From Cognaticolwellia beringensis (lineage in GTDB: Bacteria > Pseudomonadota > Gammaproteobacteria > Enterobacterales > Alteromonadaceae): a stretch of DNA of 64,000 nucleotides. Position 1 is the stretch's first letter. Each line of letters starts with the position of its first letter. A model generated the notes under the pieces. The model saw nothing but the letters and a program-made list of their open reading frames with translations. It was not told the origin of the DNA and did not search any database. Of the stretch, positions 17,686 through 26,190 are shown piece after piece. The stretch covers positions 1,364,001 through 1,428,000 of the forward strand of contig NZ_CP020465.1 in assembly GCF_002076895.1 (NCBI RefSeq), given 5' to 3'. Both the position numbers and the translations under genes were made by a program.

Positions 17686-18279
17686 TTAATCTATCTTTCT
17701 AAATTCCAGTAAACGATTATTGGCAGGCATTTCGTGATCGTGTTCCAGAGTTAACCCCGCCTTTTCAGCTAATGCTATTATGGCTTCAATATCGCGAATC
17801 GCACTTTGGCTATCACGCTCTTTAAGCCATATATCAAAACCGGCATTACTTTCACTGCTGTATTTACCTTGATAATTAAAGGGTCCATAAATACACAGTT
17901 TTCCTTGTTGGTTTAAATGTTGTGATACGCCACTAAAAAAGGCTTGTACTAATGGCCAGCTAACAATGTGTAAGGTATTGGCAGTGTAAATAGCGTCAAC
18001 TTTTTCAATTGGCCATGGGTGGTTAAGATCAAGCTCAATCGGATATAGTAAGTTCCCCGCAGGATATTCCTGCAACCATTGGCTGATGCCTTGATGATTT
18101 AAAAGCATATCACTGGTTTGCCAACTTAACCACGTCATGTGTGGCGCAAAAAATACCGCGTGTTGCCCCGTGCCCGAGCCAACTTCTAAAACGCTTTTAC
18201 TGTTGCTAAAAGCTTCTGCTAATAAGGCTAGAATAGGTAACTTATTATTTTCACATGCTTGGGAAAATGGTTTATTCAT
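17686..18279 (-). CDS. DUF938 class I SAM-dependent methyltransferase
   Basis: 197 residues, the standard length of DUF938 proteins. The SAM-binding motif I is VLEVGSGTGQHAVFF (about residues 30-44), preceded by the family N-terminus FSQACENNKLPIL. The motif around DAIYTANTLHIVSW and the GPFNYQGKYSSESNAGFD block are characteristic. The substrate of this family is unknown. It is cytoplasmic and lies 67 bp downstream of the COG3146 gene on the same strand, so the two may be cotranscribed. Confidence 0.87.
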   Translation of the reverse strand: MNKPFSQACENNKLPILALLAEAFSNSKSVLEVGSGTGQHAVFFAPHMTWLSWQTSDMLLNHQGISQWLQEYPAGNLLYPIELDLNHPWPIEKVDAIYTANTLHIVSWPLVQAFFSGVSQHLNQQGKLCIYGPFNYQGKYSSESNAGFDIWLKERDSQSAIRDIEAIIALAEKAGLTLEHDHEMPANNRLLEFRKID

Positions 18280-18346
18280 GATTTATTACTCAAGTGTTTA
18301 CTTTAAATGAAGGCTAAAATTCTTATTCATATTATGCCTGATGTAG

Positions 18347-19474
18347 TTAACGGTTTTCATCGTTTGAATTAAAAGGTAATAATTGCTGGCACTGGGCTTG
18401 ATAAGTGCGCATTTGTTGTTGCTCTTGCAAACAAAATGCTTTAATGGCGGGTCTAAAACCTGCATGTTTAATCCAATGATATGAGGTGGTAAGCTTAGGT
18501 TCAAACCCGCGTTGTATTTTATGTTCGCCTTGCGTACCGGGATGAAATAAGCACAACTTATTTTCAATACAAAACTCTATACCTTGGTAGTAGCACAATT
18601 CAAAATGCAAATTATTGTACGACTTTGTGCAGCCCCAAAAGCGACCATATAAATGTTTATCGTCAAAAAAGTACCAAGCACAGGCGACATCTTCACCATT
18701 ACAGCTAGCGATGATAAGCAGAATATGTTCGGGTAGTTTTTGTACTATGGATTGAAAAAATTCGAACGATAAATGTGGTGTATGCCCGCGCTTTAAATAC
18801 GTTAGCTGATAAGTTAAATAGAAAAATGTTAATTCTGCTTCACTGATATCTTTGCCGATTATGCGCCTAACATCGATGTTTTGTTGTGTTATTGAAAGTC
18901 GCTCTTTGCGAGTGTTTTTTCTTTTTCTTGCGGTAAAGCGGGAAAGAAAATCTTCAAAATCTCGGTAGTTATAATTAAGCCAATGAAATTGAACTGTGTT
19001 GCGTTGATAAACATCTTCAGCTTCATGCTCTGTTGGCGAGCAATATAATAAATGCCAACTATTTAACTGTTGATGTTGGCAATGGTGAGTTAATATTTCA
19101 AAAACGTCAGTAAATGCAACATTTTTGGACAGAAGTTTATGACTAGTTACTGGCGTAAATGGCGTGGTAGCGACTAATTTAGGGTAGTAAGGAATATTAT
19201 GTTGTTGGTACGCATCGGCCCAAGCCCAATCGAAAACATATTCTCCCCATGAATGTGATTTAACGTACATGGGTAATATCGCGTTAATTTCACTGCTATC
19301 GTTATTACGTAATTGTAAATGATGAGGTTGCCAACCTTGATCATTAGAAACCGAGCCGCTGCTTTCCAAACTCTGAAAAAATTGATAATTGGAAAATACC
19401 GAAGGATCACAGTTTAAGCGCTGCCAGTCATGTTCAGTAATATCTGAAATACTCTTTACAATCTCAATTTTCAA
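18347..19474 (-). CDS. DUF482/COG3146 GNAT-fold acyltransferase
   Basis: 375 residues of the DUF482 family (COG3146, annotated as GNAT or peptidogalycan biosynthesis protein). Landmarks are the basic FTARKRKNTRKERLSI segment, the RGHTPHLSFEFF block, CAWYFFDDKHLYGRFWGC in the GNAT core and the C-terminal HPGTQGEHKIQRGFEP motif. The fold is a double GNAT similar to FemX-type aminoacyl transferases; the acceptor is unknown. There is no signal peptide. It precedes the DUF938 methyltransferase. Confidence 0.85.
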   Translation of the reverse strand: MKIEIVKSISDITEHDWQRLNCDPSVFSNYQFFQSLESSGSVSNDQGWQPHHLQLRNNDSSEINAILPMYVKSHSWGEYVFDWAWADAYQQHNIPYYPKLVATTPFTPVTSHKLLSKNVAFTDVFEILTHHCQHQQLNSWHLLYCSPTEHEAEDVYQRNTVQFHWLNYNYRDFEDFLSRFTARKRKNTRKERLSITQQNIDVRRIIGKDISEAELTFFYLTYQLTYLKRGHTPHLSFEFFQSIVQKLPEHILLIIASCNGEDVACAWYFFDDKHLYGRFWGCTKSYNNLHFELCYYQGIEFCIENKLCLFHPGTQGEHKIQRGFEPKLTTSYHWIKHAGFRPAIKAFCLQEQQQMRTYQAQCQQLLPFNSNDENR

Positions 19475-19660
19475 TGATTATTCTGTTACTTATATATGAT
19501 TAACTGCAGCTTAACAGAAGGTTAAATTAATAGGTATACCTGCTCCACTTCATTATGCAGCTTTGTTTAGGTTTAATTTTGAAACTTGAAGTTACTATTA
19601 AGGGGATATTAGATGATAATATTCATCTATCGCTTAAGTAGCAAAGACCAGGATAAAAGC

Positions 19661-20239
19661 ATGTGTGGCAGACTTAGTATTATTGACTATCCGTTATGTA
19701 AAATTGTAAGTGAAACGACAGGTGTTAACTTTAATAGCGAAAGTAATGACAATTTGTGTCCAAGTGAATCCGTATCTACCATTGTGCAGTCACACGAGCA
19801 ACTCACCCAAGTTAATATGCAATGGGGAATTCAACCGTCTTGGTCGAAACGTTTGCTGATTAATGCCCAAAGTGAAACTGTTGACATTAAGCCTACGTTT
19901 GCCCAAGCATTTGCCTCTCATCGGTGTTTAATACCGTGTAGTGGTTGGTATGAATGGCGAAAAGAGGGCAGTAAAAAGCAAAAATATTATTTTAGTCATG
20001 CACAAGAACAGCCATTATACATGGCTGGGGTAAGCTATTATGGTGTTAACACCCAACCGCAAGTGGTGATATTAACCACCAAGCCAAACAGCTTATGCGA
20101 ACAATATCATCATCGTATGCCAGTGTTGATTTTGCCTGAAAATATTAATGTTTGGTTGCAGCCCACAAGTCCAAGCTCCAATTTATCACCATTAATGTCT
20201 GCAATTCCTGAGCAACACTTACAAGTAATAACAAATTAA
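19661..20239 (+). CDS. yedK: SOS-response-associated peptidase YedK (SRAP/HMCES-like)
   Basis: The start is set at 19661 because the product must begin Met-Cys: after Met removal Cys2 (MCGRLS) is the nucleophile that forms a thiazolidine link with abasic sites in single-stranded DNA. AGGA lies 7 bases upstream. An ATG at 19613 also has a good ribosome site but would bury Cys2. Other catalytic landmarks are SGWYEW (Glu) and HHRMPV (His). The product has 192 residues, slightly short of E. coli YedK at 222. It protects abasic sites during replication. Confidence 0.88.
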   Translation: MCGRLSIIDYPLCKIVSETTGVNFNSESNDNLCPSESVSTIVQSHEQLTQVNMQWGIQPSWSKRLLINAQSETVDIKPTFAQAFASHRCLIPCSGWYEWRKEGSKKQKYYFSHAQEQPLYMAGVSYYGVNTQPQVVILTTKPNSLCEQYHHRMPVLILPENINVWLQPTSPSSNLSPLMSAIPEQHLQVITN

Positions 20240-20257
20240 TATCCTCTGATTTAATTC

Positions 20258-20270
20258 AATTGGTATAATA
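20258..20270 (+). promoter_or_regulatory. Extended -10 promoter for the DUF2750 gene
   Basis: TGGTATAAT (20261-20269) is a perfect extended -10 element about 30 bases before the gene start. No good -35 is visible, as usual for extended -10 promoters. The same TGGTATAAT occurs before the M14 peptidase gene. Confidence 0.5.
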
Positions 20271-20299
20271 TAAAAAACGTTCTTAAGGTAATAAAACAA

Positions 20300-20656
20300 A
20301 TGAGCACTGAAACAACATTGAAGTCATTTTTAAATCAAGTTAAAGACACCCAAACTCTTTGGGCGTTACAAGATAAAAACAGCGAAGACTGGGTAGTACT
20401 AGATTCAGTAAATTTTGAAAATACGGAAGTCATGCCGCTTTGGTCAACCGAGGCACTTGCTATAAGCCATTGTGTTGAAGAATGGGCTGACTATAAACCC
20501 GCTGCTATTAAGATTGCAGATTGGATGGAGTTTTGGGTTGAAGACTTACTAGAAGATGGCGTTATTATCGGCCTCGACTGGCAGGAAAATGAAGCCTGTT
20601 TTGAATTAGAACTAGCTGAATTTACTCAAGCATTAGCGGAAGTTGAAACGTTATAA
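20300..20656 (+). CDS. DUF2750 domain protein
   Basis: 118 residues matching the short DUF2750 family: an N-terminal helix, WALQDKNSEDWVVLDS, a PLWSTEALAISHC segment and the C-terminal MEFWVEDLLEDGVIIGLDW block. It is acidic and cytoplasmic with no membrane segment. The function is unknown. It has its own extended -10 promoter and appears monocistronic. Confidence 0.82.
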   Translation: MSTETTLKSFLNQVKDTQTLWALQDKNSEDWVVLDSVNFENTEVMPLWSTEALAISHCVEEWADYKPAAIKIADWMEFWVEDLLEDGVIIGLDWQENEACFELELAEFTQALAEVETL

Positions 20657-20816
20657 TAATGTTGTTCGCTTTAAAGAGATAAGCTTTATTTATAGCTAAA
20701 TGACTTATTAAACAGCCTTAATGTGTATTTTATCGACAAATTTTGAAATTGCTCAGTCACTTATCGGGTCAAATAAAATAGTTCCCCATAAACAACTAAA
20801 GCAAATAGGAATAAAC

Positions 20817-21419
20817 ATGGTAAAAGCACTATTGAATAAAGGTTACTGTCTATTAAATTCAACGAGAAAGTTGGATTTTCTTGCCCCGTTACTATTACGT
20901 TTATATTTAGTACCTATTTTTTGGATGGCGGGCACGACTAAAATAGACGGTTTTGACAATATAGTGCAATGGTTTGGTAATGATAATTGGGGCTTAGGAT
21001 TACCGTTTCCGTATATTCTGGCTATTTTAGCCGTTGGTGCTGAGGTTATTGGTGCCATTGCATTATTATTAGGCTTAGGCGTACGTTTAATGGCTGTTCC
21101 TTTGATGTTTACCATGTTCATTGCTATGACTTCAGTTCACGGACAATATGGTTGGCAAGCGATTGCAGATGCCAATGCCCCCTTCGCTAATGAGCGAGTA
21201 GAGGCGTCGGTTGAGAAAAAAGAAGTAATTATTTCTATTTTGCAGGAGCATGGTAACTACGAATGGCTTACCAGTAGCGGCAACATTACTATTTTAAATA
21301 ACGGTATTGAATTCGCAGCGACATATTTTATTATGCTATTGGCATTGTTTTTTATCGGCGGCGGGCGCTATGTCAGCCTTGATTATTGGTTTAAACGCAG
21401 TTTTATATCAGTAACTTAG
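20817..21419 (+). CDS. DoxX family membrane protein
   Basis: The ATG at 20817 is preferred because AGGAATAAAC precedes it; an ATG at 20721 has no ribosome site. The 200-residue product has four membrane helices of the DoxX type: LLLRLYLVPIFWMAGTTKI at the start with the family Gly/Lys pattern, ILAILAVGAEVIGAIALLLG, LMAVPLMFTMFIAMT and the last near IMLLALFFIGGG. Between helices 3 and 4 there is an extra loop of about 60 residues, longer than in minimal DoxX proteins. The function of DoxX proteins is poorly defined; some act in redox or in copper-binding peptide maturation. No such partner is nearby. Confidence 0.8.
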   Translation: MVKALLNKGYCLLNSTRKLDFLAPLLLRLYLVPIFWMAGTTKIDGFDNIVQWFGNDNWGLGLPFPYILAILAVGAEVIGAIALLLGLGVRLMAVPLMFTMFIAMTSVHGQYGWQAIADANAPFANERVEASVEKKEVIISILQEHGNYEWLTSSGNITILNNGIEFAATYFIMLLALFFIGGGRYVSLDYWFKRSFISVT

Positions 21420-21428
21420 CGCATAAGA

Positions 21429-21491
21429 AATAGATTAAAACTAGATTAAAAAACAGATTAAAAAACAGATTAAAAAAAGATTAAAAGATAG
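21429..21491. repeat. AT-rich tandem repeat of an AGATTAAAA unit
   Basis: AGATTAAAA recurs five or six times at 11-13 base spacing (AACAGATTAAAA is the clearest unit) directly after the DoxX stop codon. It is non-coding on both strands. Confidence 0.8.
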
Positions 21492-21814
21492 ATATAACCT
21501 GAACACTGGAGAATCTTTAAGCTCTTATTAATACTGAACTTTACAAGCGTCAATAGCGTTTATTGGTAACCATTTCATTAAACGCTATTACATGAATAAA
21601 TAACAATATGTTGTTCCATCAAAAATACGTTATGTCATTTATTGCGCAGTTCGCCGCCAAATATAGTTTTCTTACATTTTTCATTAAAGTAAGTATTGCT
21701 ACTCGTCTTAAATAAGCTTACTTTTATCAATAGTTAAAAAATCGAAAATTTTTTTATTTATTTATAAAAAGATAATTAAGCGCAGTAAAATTTTTATGGA
21801 AATAAATTAACTTA
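21492..21814. other. Intergenic leader upstream of the lipoprotein cluster
   Basis: About 320 AT-rich bases with no reading frame of interest. It must contain the promoter of the COG3014-ycfL-lpoB unit; several TATAAT-like sixmers occur so I cannot choose one. Confidence 0.35.
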
Positions 21815-23239
21815 ATGTTTAAGTCTTTTTCTAATCGTGTCGTTGTCATCGCAATTATTATCTCCGTGCTATCTGGTTGCGCAACCTTTCAACTTTCTGA
21901 TCTCTTTCAAGGTTACAATAGCCAAATGCAACCGGTGAAATTGGCACAGCGACAAGGCGACTTTCTTAAAGCGCAAAACCTGCTGGGTGAACGTGACCAA
22001 AGCAATAATACTTATGTATTAAGCTTGCTAGAAAGAGGGCGCTTACAGTTTTTAGCCGCTGATTGGCCAACTAGCCAAAAAACCTTTGCTCAAGCCTATG
22101 TTCAAGTTGAAGAGCAACGTAACAAAGCGAAAATTCAAATCAGTAAAGGTATCGAAAAGTTAGGTGCTGTGGTCAGTAATGATAATGCGACGTCTTATGA
22201 AGTACCTTATTATGAACAAAGCATGCTTCATAGTTATCAAGCGTTAAATTATCTATTTCAGAATGACTTATCCGGTGCGTTAGTTGAGATACGTCGTGCG
22301 AATTTAGTTCAAGAGGCCGCACTTAAAGCTTATAAGGATGAAATATATAAAGCACAAAATGAGCTTCATAACTCGGGCATGAGTACCGATAGTTTGCAAG
22401 GTGGCTACCCAAGTATGGATAGTGCCATTGGCAAAGTGAAAAATGGCTTTCAAAATGCTTTTACCTTTTATCTTTCTGGTGTTTTATATGAAGCCAGTGG
22501 CGAATTAAATGATGCTTACATCGATTTTAAGCGAGCGATCGAAATATACCCAGAAAATCATTATTTGCAACAAGATGTTTTACGGCTGGCAAGCAAGTTA
22601 GGTATGCAAGATGATTTAGTCAGTTTCCAACAACGCTTTGGTAAATATCAAGCTCGAGAATCTAAAGGTAAAGGGCAAGTGGTTGTGCTTGTCGAGCGAG
22701 GTATTGTTAACAGTAAGCAAGATATTGGTTTAAACCTGCCAGTAGGTCGAAGCAATAACGGGTTTAAATTTTTCAGTTTTTCTTTACCTGTTTATGAAGG
22801 AGCTTTGCCACAGCATAATAAGCTTATCTTTAACAGTGCGGGTGAAAGTTATCAATCGAATGAAATTGTGCGAATTCAATCGTTAGCGGCGAAAGATTTA
22901 AAAGATCAACTACCGATACTTCTCACCAGGCAAGTAGTGCGAGTTGTTGCCAAAGAGCAAGTACGACAAAAGCTTAGCCGAGAAGCCGGTGATGTCGGTA
23001 ATATTTTAGCCAGTATTTATAATATTGCTTCTGAAAAGGCTGATACTCGCAGTTGGTCTACATTACCAGATCAAGTTGATATAGTGCGTATGGATGTACC
23101 GGTAGGTAAGCAAATATTGCAAGTGCAGGTTAATGGACAACAAAAAAATATTGAAGTAGATGTACTACCCAATAGAATTACCTTGATTAATTTTTCAGTT
23201 ATCGGTAGCTATACTGGTCATCAAGCGATTAACCTATAA
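21815..23239 (+). CDS. COG3014 family lipoprotein
   Basis: 474 residues with a lipobox (LSGC, Cys22). An alpha-helical TPR-like N-terminal half follows (repeats around residues 40-240, ending ASGELNDAYIDFKRAIEIYPENH), then a beta-rich C-terminal half with GQVVVLVERG. COG3014 proteins commonly precede YcfL and LpoB homologues in Vibrio and Alteromonadales, as here. The role is unknown; the linkage to LpoB suggests an outer-membrane part in regulating peptidoglycan synthesis. It is the first gene of a three-gene unit with short gaps. Confidence 0.82.
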   Translation: MFKSFSNRVVVIAIIISVLSGCATFQLSDLFQGYNSQMQPVKLAQRQGDFLKAQNLLGERDQSNNTYVLSLLERGRLQFLAADWPTSQKTFAQAYVQVEEQRNKAKIQISKGIEKLGAVVSNDNATSYEVPYYEQSMLHSYQALNYLFQNDLSGALVEIRRANLVQEAALKAYKDEIYKAQNELHNSGMSTDSLQGGYPSMDSAIGKVKNGFQNAFTFYLSGVLYEASGELNDAYIDFKRAIEIYPENHYLQQDVLRLASKLGMQDDLVSFQQRFGKYQARESKGKGQVVVLVERGIVNSKQDIGLNLPVGRSNNGFKFFSFSLPVYEGALPQHNKLIFNSAGESYQSNEIVRIQSLAAKDLKDQLPILLTRQVVRVVAKEQVRQKLSREAGDVGNILASIYNIASEKADTRSWSTLPDQVDIVRMDVPVGKQILQVQVNGQQKNIEVDVLPNRITLINFSVIGSYTGHQAINL

Positions 23240-23274
23240 AATAATGTTAAATGAATAATGAATCAGGAGGAAAT

Positions 23275-23751
23275 ATGTTAAATAGCAAAAACACGCTCAA
23301 TACTCGTCAAAAAATCATTGGCAGTGTAGCGGTAATATTAGTCAGTGCTATTGTTACTGCTGGGTGCGCAAATAAAAAGCCTCCTGTAACCTCAGGCACA
23401 GGCACTAGTGCGATGACGCAAGGCGATGACTTTAGTAAACACCTTGAAGTTCATAACAAAGCTTTAGCGAAGCGATTATTTATTAGTGATGTTAAATCAC
23501 GTAAAAGTAATGACTTACTGGAAATAAATTTAACCTTGACCAGTCGTTATGATAAATCGCAAAAATTACAATATCATTTTAATTGGTTTGACGAAGCTGG
23601 CTTTGTTATTGAAGCCGGAAAAACACCTTGGGTTCCTTTAGAATTACACGGTAAACAATCAACAACTTTACGAGGATTAGCGCCGAACATTAATGTCAGC
23701 ACTTTTAGTGTTTATGTCCGCGAAATCCCTGAAAAAGCATACAAATATTAA
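23275..23751 (+). CDS. ycfL: YcfL family lipoprotein (DUF1425)
   Basis: The start at 23275 is fixed by a near-perfect AGGAGGAAAT ribosome site; an upstream in-frame ATG at 23251 has none. It has 158 residues with a lipobox (TAGC) after a hydrophobic signal, then the DUF1425 beta-sandwich (EINLTLTSRYDKSQKLQYHF, FNWFDEAGFVIE, and VPLELHGKQSTTLRGLAPN). YcfL is adjacent to lpoB in E. coli as well. The molecular function is not known. It is followed after 18 bp by lpoB. Confidence 0.85.
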   Translation: MLNSKNTLNTRQKIIGSVAVILVSAIVTAGCANKKPPVTSGTGTSAMTQGDDFSKHLEVHNKALAKRLFISDVKSRKSNDLLEINLTLTSRYDKSQKLQYHFNWFDEAGFVIEAGKTPWVPLELHGKQSTTLRGLAPNINVSTFSVYVREIPEKAYKY

Positions 23752-23769
23752 TTGTTAAGGAAAAGCATT

Positions 23770-24372
23770 ATGAATAAATTAGCACTGGTAACAACACTCG
23801 GCTTAACCCTAGTAATTGCAGCGGGTTGTGCTAATAAATCAGTGGTTCGCTATGGTGATGCCACCGCGGTAGAAACGACTGATATTAACTTTGGCTCAAC
23901 CGATTTACAAAAAGTTGCCGCCCAAATGACCGACTCGTTATTATTATCACCCGTTGTTGGCACATTAACGCAAAACACGCGTCCAGTAATGTTTGTGGAA
24001 CGTTTAAAAAATAAAACCAGTGAGCATATTGATACTGAGTCAATAACTGACTCAATTTCTACTAAGCTTTTGCGTTCAGGCAAGTTCCGCTTTGTTGATA
24101 TGGGCAGAGTAGAAGCAGCACGTGAACAACTTAAATTTCAACATGACGGTGGTATGGTTGACGCAAGTAAAGCGACTCAGTTTGGCCGCCAAATCGGCGC
24201 GCAATATATGTTATACGGTAACTTATCGAGTATCGTAAAAAGTAACCAAGATAAGTCAGACGTTTATTACAAGTTTACCCTGCGTTTAATGGATCTTGAA
24301 AGTGGTTTAGTTGAGTGGGCAGATGAAACTGAAATTCGTAAAACTAAAGCAAAAGAATCAGTAGGTTGGTAA
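23770..24372 (+). CDS. lpoB: Penicillin-binding-protein activator LpoB
   Basis: 200 residues from the ATG at 23770 (AAGGAAAAGC upstream), with lipobox AAGC and a short linker. The LpoB fold then follows (VMFVERLKNKTSEHIDTESI, ISTKLLRSGKFRFVD, QFGRQIGAQYMLYGNLSSIV, KFTLRLMDLESGLVEWADE). LpoB is an outer-membrane lipoprotein that reaches through the peptidoglycan to activate PBP1b. The linker is short compared with E. coli LpoB. It closes the COG3014-ycfL-lpoB unit. Confidence 0.87.
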   Translation: MNKLALVTTLGLTLVIAAGCANKSVVRYGDATAVETTDINFGSTDLQKVAAQMTDSLLLSPVVGTLTQNTRPVMFVERLKNKTSEHIDTESITDSISTKLLRSGKFRFVDMGRVEAAREQLKFQHDGGMVDASKATQFGRQIGAQYMLYGNLSSIVKSNQDKSDVYYKFTLRLMDLESGLVEWADETEIRKTKAKESVGW

Positions 24373-24490
24373 GTTTAAAGCTAGATAGATAATTGATATT
24401 TCCGTTGAAAATTAGTTAGCTACTTCTACAAAATATTTATTTTTAAGTCGCTGACTAAGGATGTTGTTTATCAAATAAAAGGTGGGCAAA

Positions 24491-24958
24491 ATGAAGACAA
24501 TCTATATAACGTTAATTTGTTGGTTGGCACTAATCCCCTTTGCAAATGCTGAATATGAGCGAAATAAAGCTGTGCCAGTTGAAAAAGTGCTGTTTGGTCA
24601 AGTAATGTCAGTACGTAATATTACTGAACAGGAGCTGATACAAGATAAAAATGCTGGCTGGAAAACCTTTGGCGGTGCGCTGATTGGTGGCGCGATAGGC
24701 AATCAATTTGGTAGCGGCAGTGGCCGAGGTGTCGCCACGGTATTAGGCGCAATTATTGGTGGTTCAATAGCCCATGATAGAAACCCTAAATATCATGAAA
24801 AAACGTTATTGCTAGTTGAGCTAATGATTAAAGTTGAAAATGGTGATGAATATATGGTGATACAAGACTTAGATCACCGTATGCTATTTCAACAAAAAGA
24901 TGATATTCGTATGATTTATCTCGCCAATGGTACTGTGCGTATTGATAAGCAAATGTGA
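24491..24958 (+). CDS. Exported glycine-zipper protein
   Basis: 155 residues with a signal peptide (cut after FANA). In the middle is a glycine-zipper 2TM domain (GALIGGAIGNQFGSGSG, then VATVLGAIIGGSIAHD). A beta-rich C-terminal part (LLLVELMIKVENGDEYMVI) ends at about residue 150. It resembles outer-membrane glycine-zipper proteins such as SlyB or Rcs-related YmgD-like types, but no lipobox cysteine is present. An ATG at 24491 with GGTGG upstream is preferred over a GTG at 24482. It may be transcribed from its own promoter in the preceding 110 bp. Confidence 0.7.
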   Translation: MKTIYITLICWLALIPFANAEYERNKAVPVEKVLFGQVMSVRNITEQELIQDKNAGWKTFGGALIGGAIGNQFGSGSGRGVATVLGAIIGGSIAHDRNPKYHEKTLLLVELMIKVENGDEYMVIQDLDHRMLFQQKDDIRMIYLANGTVRIDKQM

Positions 24959-24979
24959 TTTTTTCTTTCAAAATTCAAA

Positions 24980-25015
24980 AATGGCTGAGTAGTGATACTA
25001 AGCCATTATTTTATT
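24980..25015. terminator. Bidirectional-looking terminator after the glycine-zipper gene
   Basis: AATGGCT and its complement (7 bp, possibly extended by a TAGT/ACTA pair inside the loop) followed by ATTTTATTAATTTT on the plus strand. It separates convergent genes. Confidence 0.6.
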
Positions 25016-25024
25016 AATTTTGAT

Positions 25025-25327
25025 TCATTTTGCCAATCTTTGTTCTGTTAGGCTTAATCGTTTTTGCGAACTATACACATGCTGTTTTTCATGACCTTTG
25101 ATCAGAAACGCTTCCATTTCCACAGAGATTAACGCTGATTTGGGAAAAACTTCTAGAATACCGAGTTCACCAAGCTTCGCAGAGAGAAGTGCGGTTTTAC
25201 CATTAGCGAGAAAACTAGTGTCTTGATCTCTACAATCACCGTCGATATAAAGTTTTGTACCACGTGACCATGAATTTACAATTTTAACTTTATGATCTTT
25301 TACTGTAAATTCGAATTCTTTTCTCAT
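25025..25327 (-). CDS. Hypothetical protein (100 aa)
   Basis: A 100-residue basic protein with no signal peptide or membrane segment. The N-terminal half reads as a small beta sheet (KEFEFTVKDHKVKIVNSW, TKLYIDGDCRDQD) and the second half is LGILEVFPKSALISVEMEAF. I do not recognise a domain. The spacing to the next gene (about 100 bp with a hairpin) suggests its own transcript. It is likely real, given coding-like composition and a ribosome site before the start (GGAG in the leader). Confidence 0.62.
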   Translation of the reverse strand: MRKEFEFTVKDHKVKIVNSWSRGTKLYIDGDCRDQDTSFLANGKTALLSAKLGELGILEVFPKSALISVEMEAFLIKGHEKQHVYSSQKRLSLTEQRLAK

Positions 25328-25392
25328 ATTGAAACTCCGTTTAAAAAAATAGTGAAACGCCTAAAATAGACCCAACAAGCCAGTGATGCGAT

Positions 25393-25423
25393 AACCTTTG
25401 CTTTTTATTCATTAGCAAAGGTT
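25393..25423 (-). terminator. Hairpin after the RDD gene
   Basis: A perfect 10-bp stem (AACCTTTGCT and complement) with an 11-base loop, directly after the RDD stop codon at 25426. There is no T-tract on the minus strand, so termination is only likely rather than clear. Confidence 0.42.
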
Positions 25424-25425
25424 TG

Positions 25426-26025
25426 TTATGTATCGGTATAGCTAACTTTTGTTTTGGCTACATAGTCGTGTAAGCAACGTCTTTGCTTACCAAAAATAAA
25501 TAATGGGTTTACGATACCTGAAATAAATTGGCCTACCGATGGTACAAACCCAATTAATTGCATTGGCAGCATGCGTTTGAGATAAATAGTCGATAAAGTC
25601 GCTTTGCTACCATCTAAGTTCTCAATTCGAATAGACATATAATGTTTGCCTATGGTTTGTCCATAATAATACAAAAGGTAACCATGAAAAATTAAGGTAG
25701 TTAGTAGGCCATAGAAAAACACAGCGCCAATGAAAGTTATGGTTGGTTCAGTGAATGCATCAAGTCCAACAAAATAAAATATAGGGATTAATGAGATAAC
25801 AGCAATAGCTAAGTCAATCAATGAAGCAACCAACCGATCAAATTTTGATGCTTTATCTCCTGCTTGTTTTGTTTTATTAATTTCTTCAGGACATTCAGTT
25901 TCTTTCTGACGAATTATGTCATCTATTTCTTTTGCTCTTTGAGGATATAAATCTCGATCAATAGACTCAGCGCAAGTATAAAGTTCGTCTAGAGAATACG
26001 AAGAAAAGTTAATTTTAGCATCCAT
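25426..26025 (-). CDS. RDD family membrane protein
   Basis: 199 residues from the ATG at 26025, which has AGGAG 11 bases upstream; a GTG at 26037 is too close to that site. A cytoplasmic N-terminus of about 65 residues is rich in Glu and Lys. An RDD domain follows with Arg and Asp in the first helix region (KFDRLVASLIDLAIAVISL), Gly-Lys-His in GQTIGKHYMSIRIENLDG, and hydrophobic helices to the end. RDD proteins are membrane proteins of unclear transport function; some have been linked to ion transport. It is monocistronic. Confidence 0.8.
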   Translation of the reverse strand: MDAKINFSSYSLDELYTCAESIDRDLYPQRAKEIDDIIRQKETECPEEINKTKQAGDKASKFDRLVASLIDLAIAVISLIPIFYFVGLDAFTEPTITFIGAVFFYGLLTTLIFHGYLLYYYGQTIGKHYMSIRIENLDGSKATLSTIYLKRMLPMQLIGFVPSVGQFISGIVNPLFIFGKQRRCLHDYVAKTKVSYTDT

Positions 26026-26190
26026 GTTTTTTAGCACTCCTTGTTGTATAACATCATATTCGCAAACGAATAAGAAACTCCTATTTACATAGTTATCTTT
26101 TAATTTAGAACAAGCTTCTGATATTTCAAGTTTTAATTTATAAAGCTGAAATTATTTTATAAAAAGAGTATAAATTTTAATTGCTTAATC

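Noticed and set aside
18298..18567. 89-codon open frame on the minus strand
   Set aside because: Overlaps the end of the DUF482 gene in another frame and has no ribosome site.
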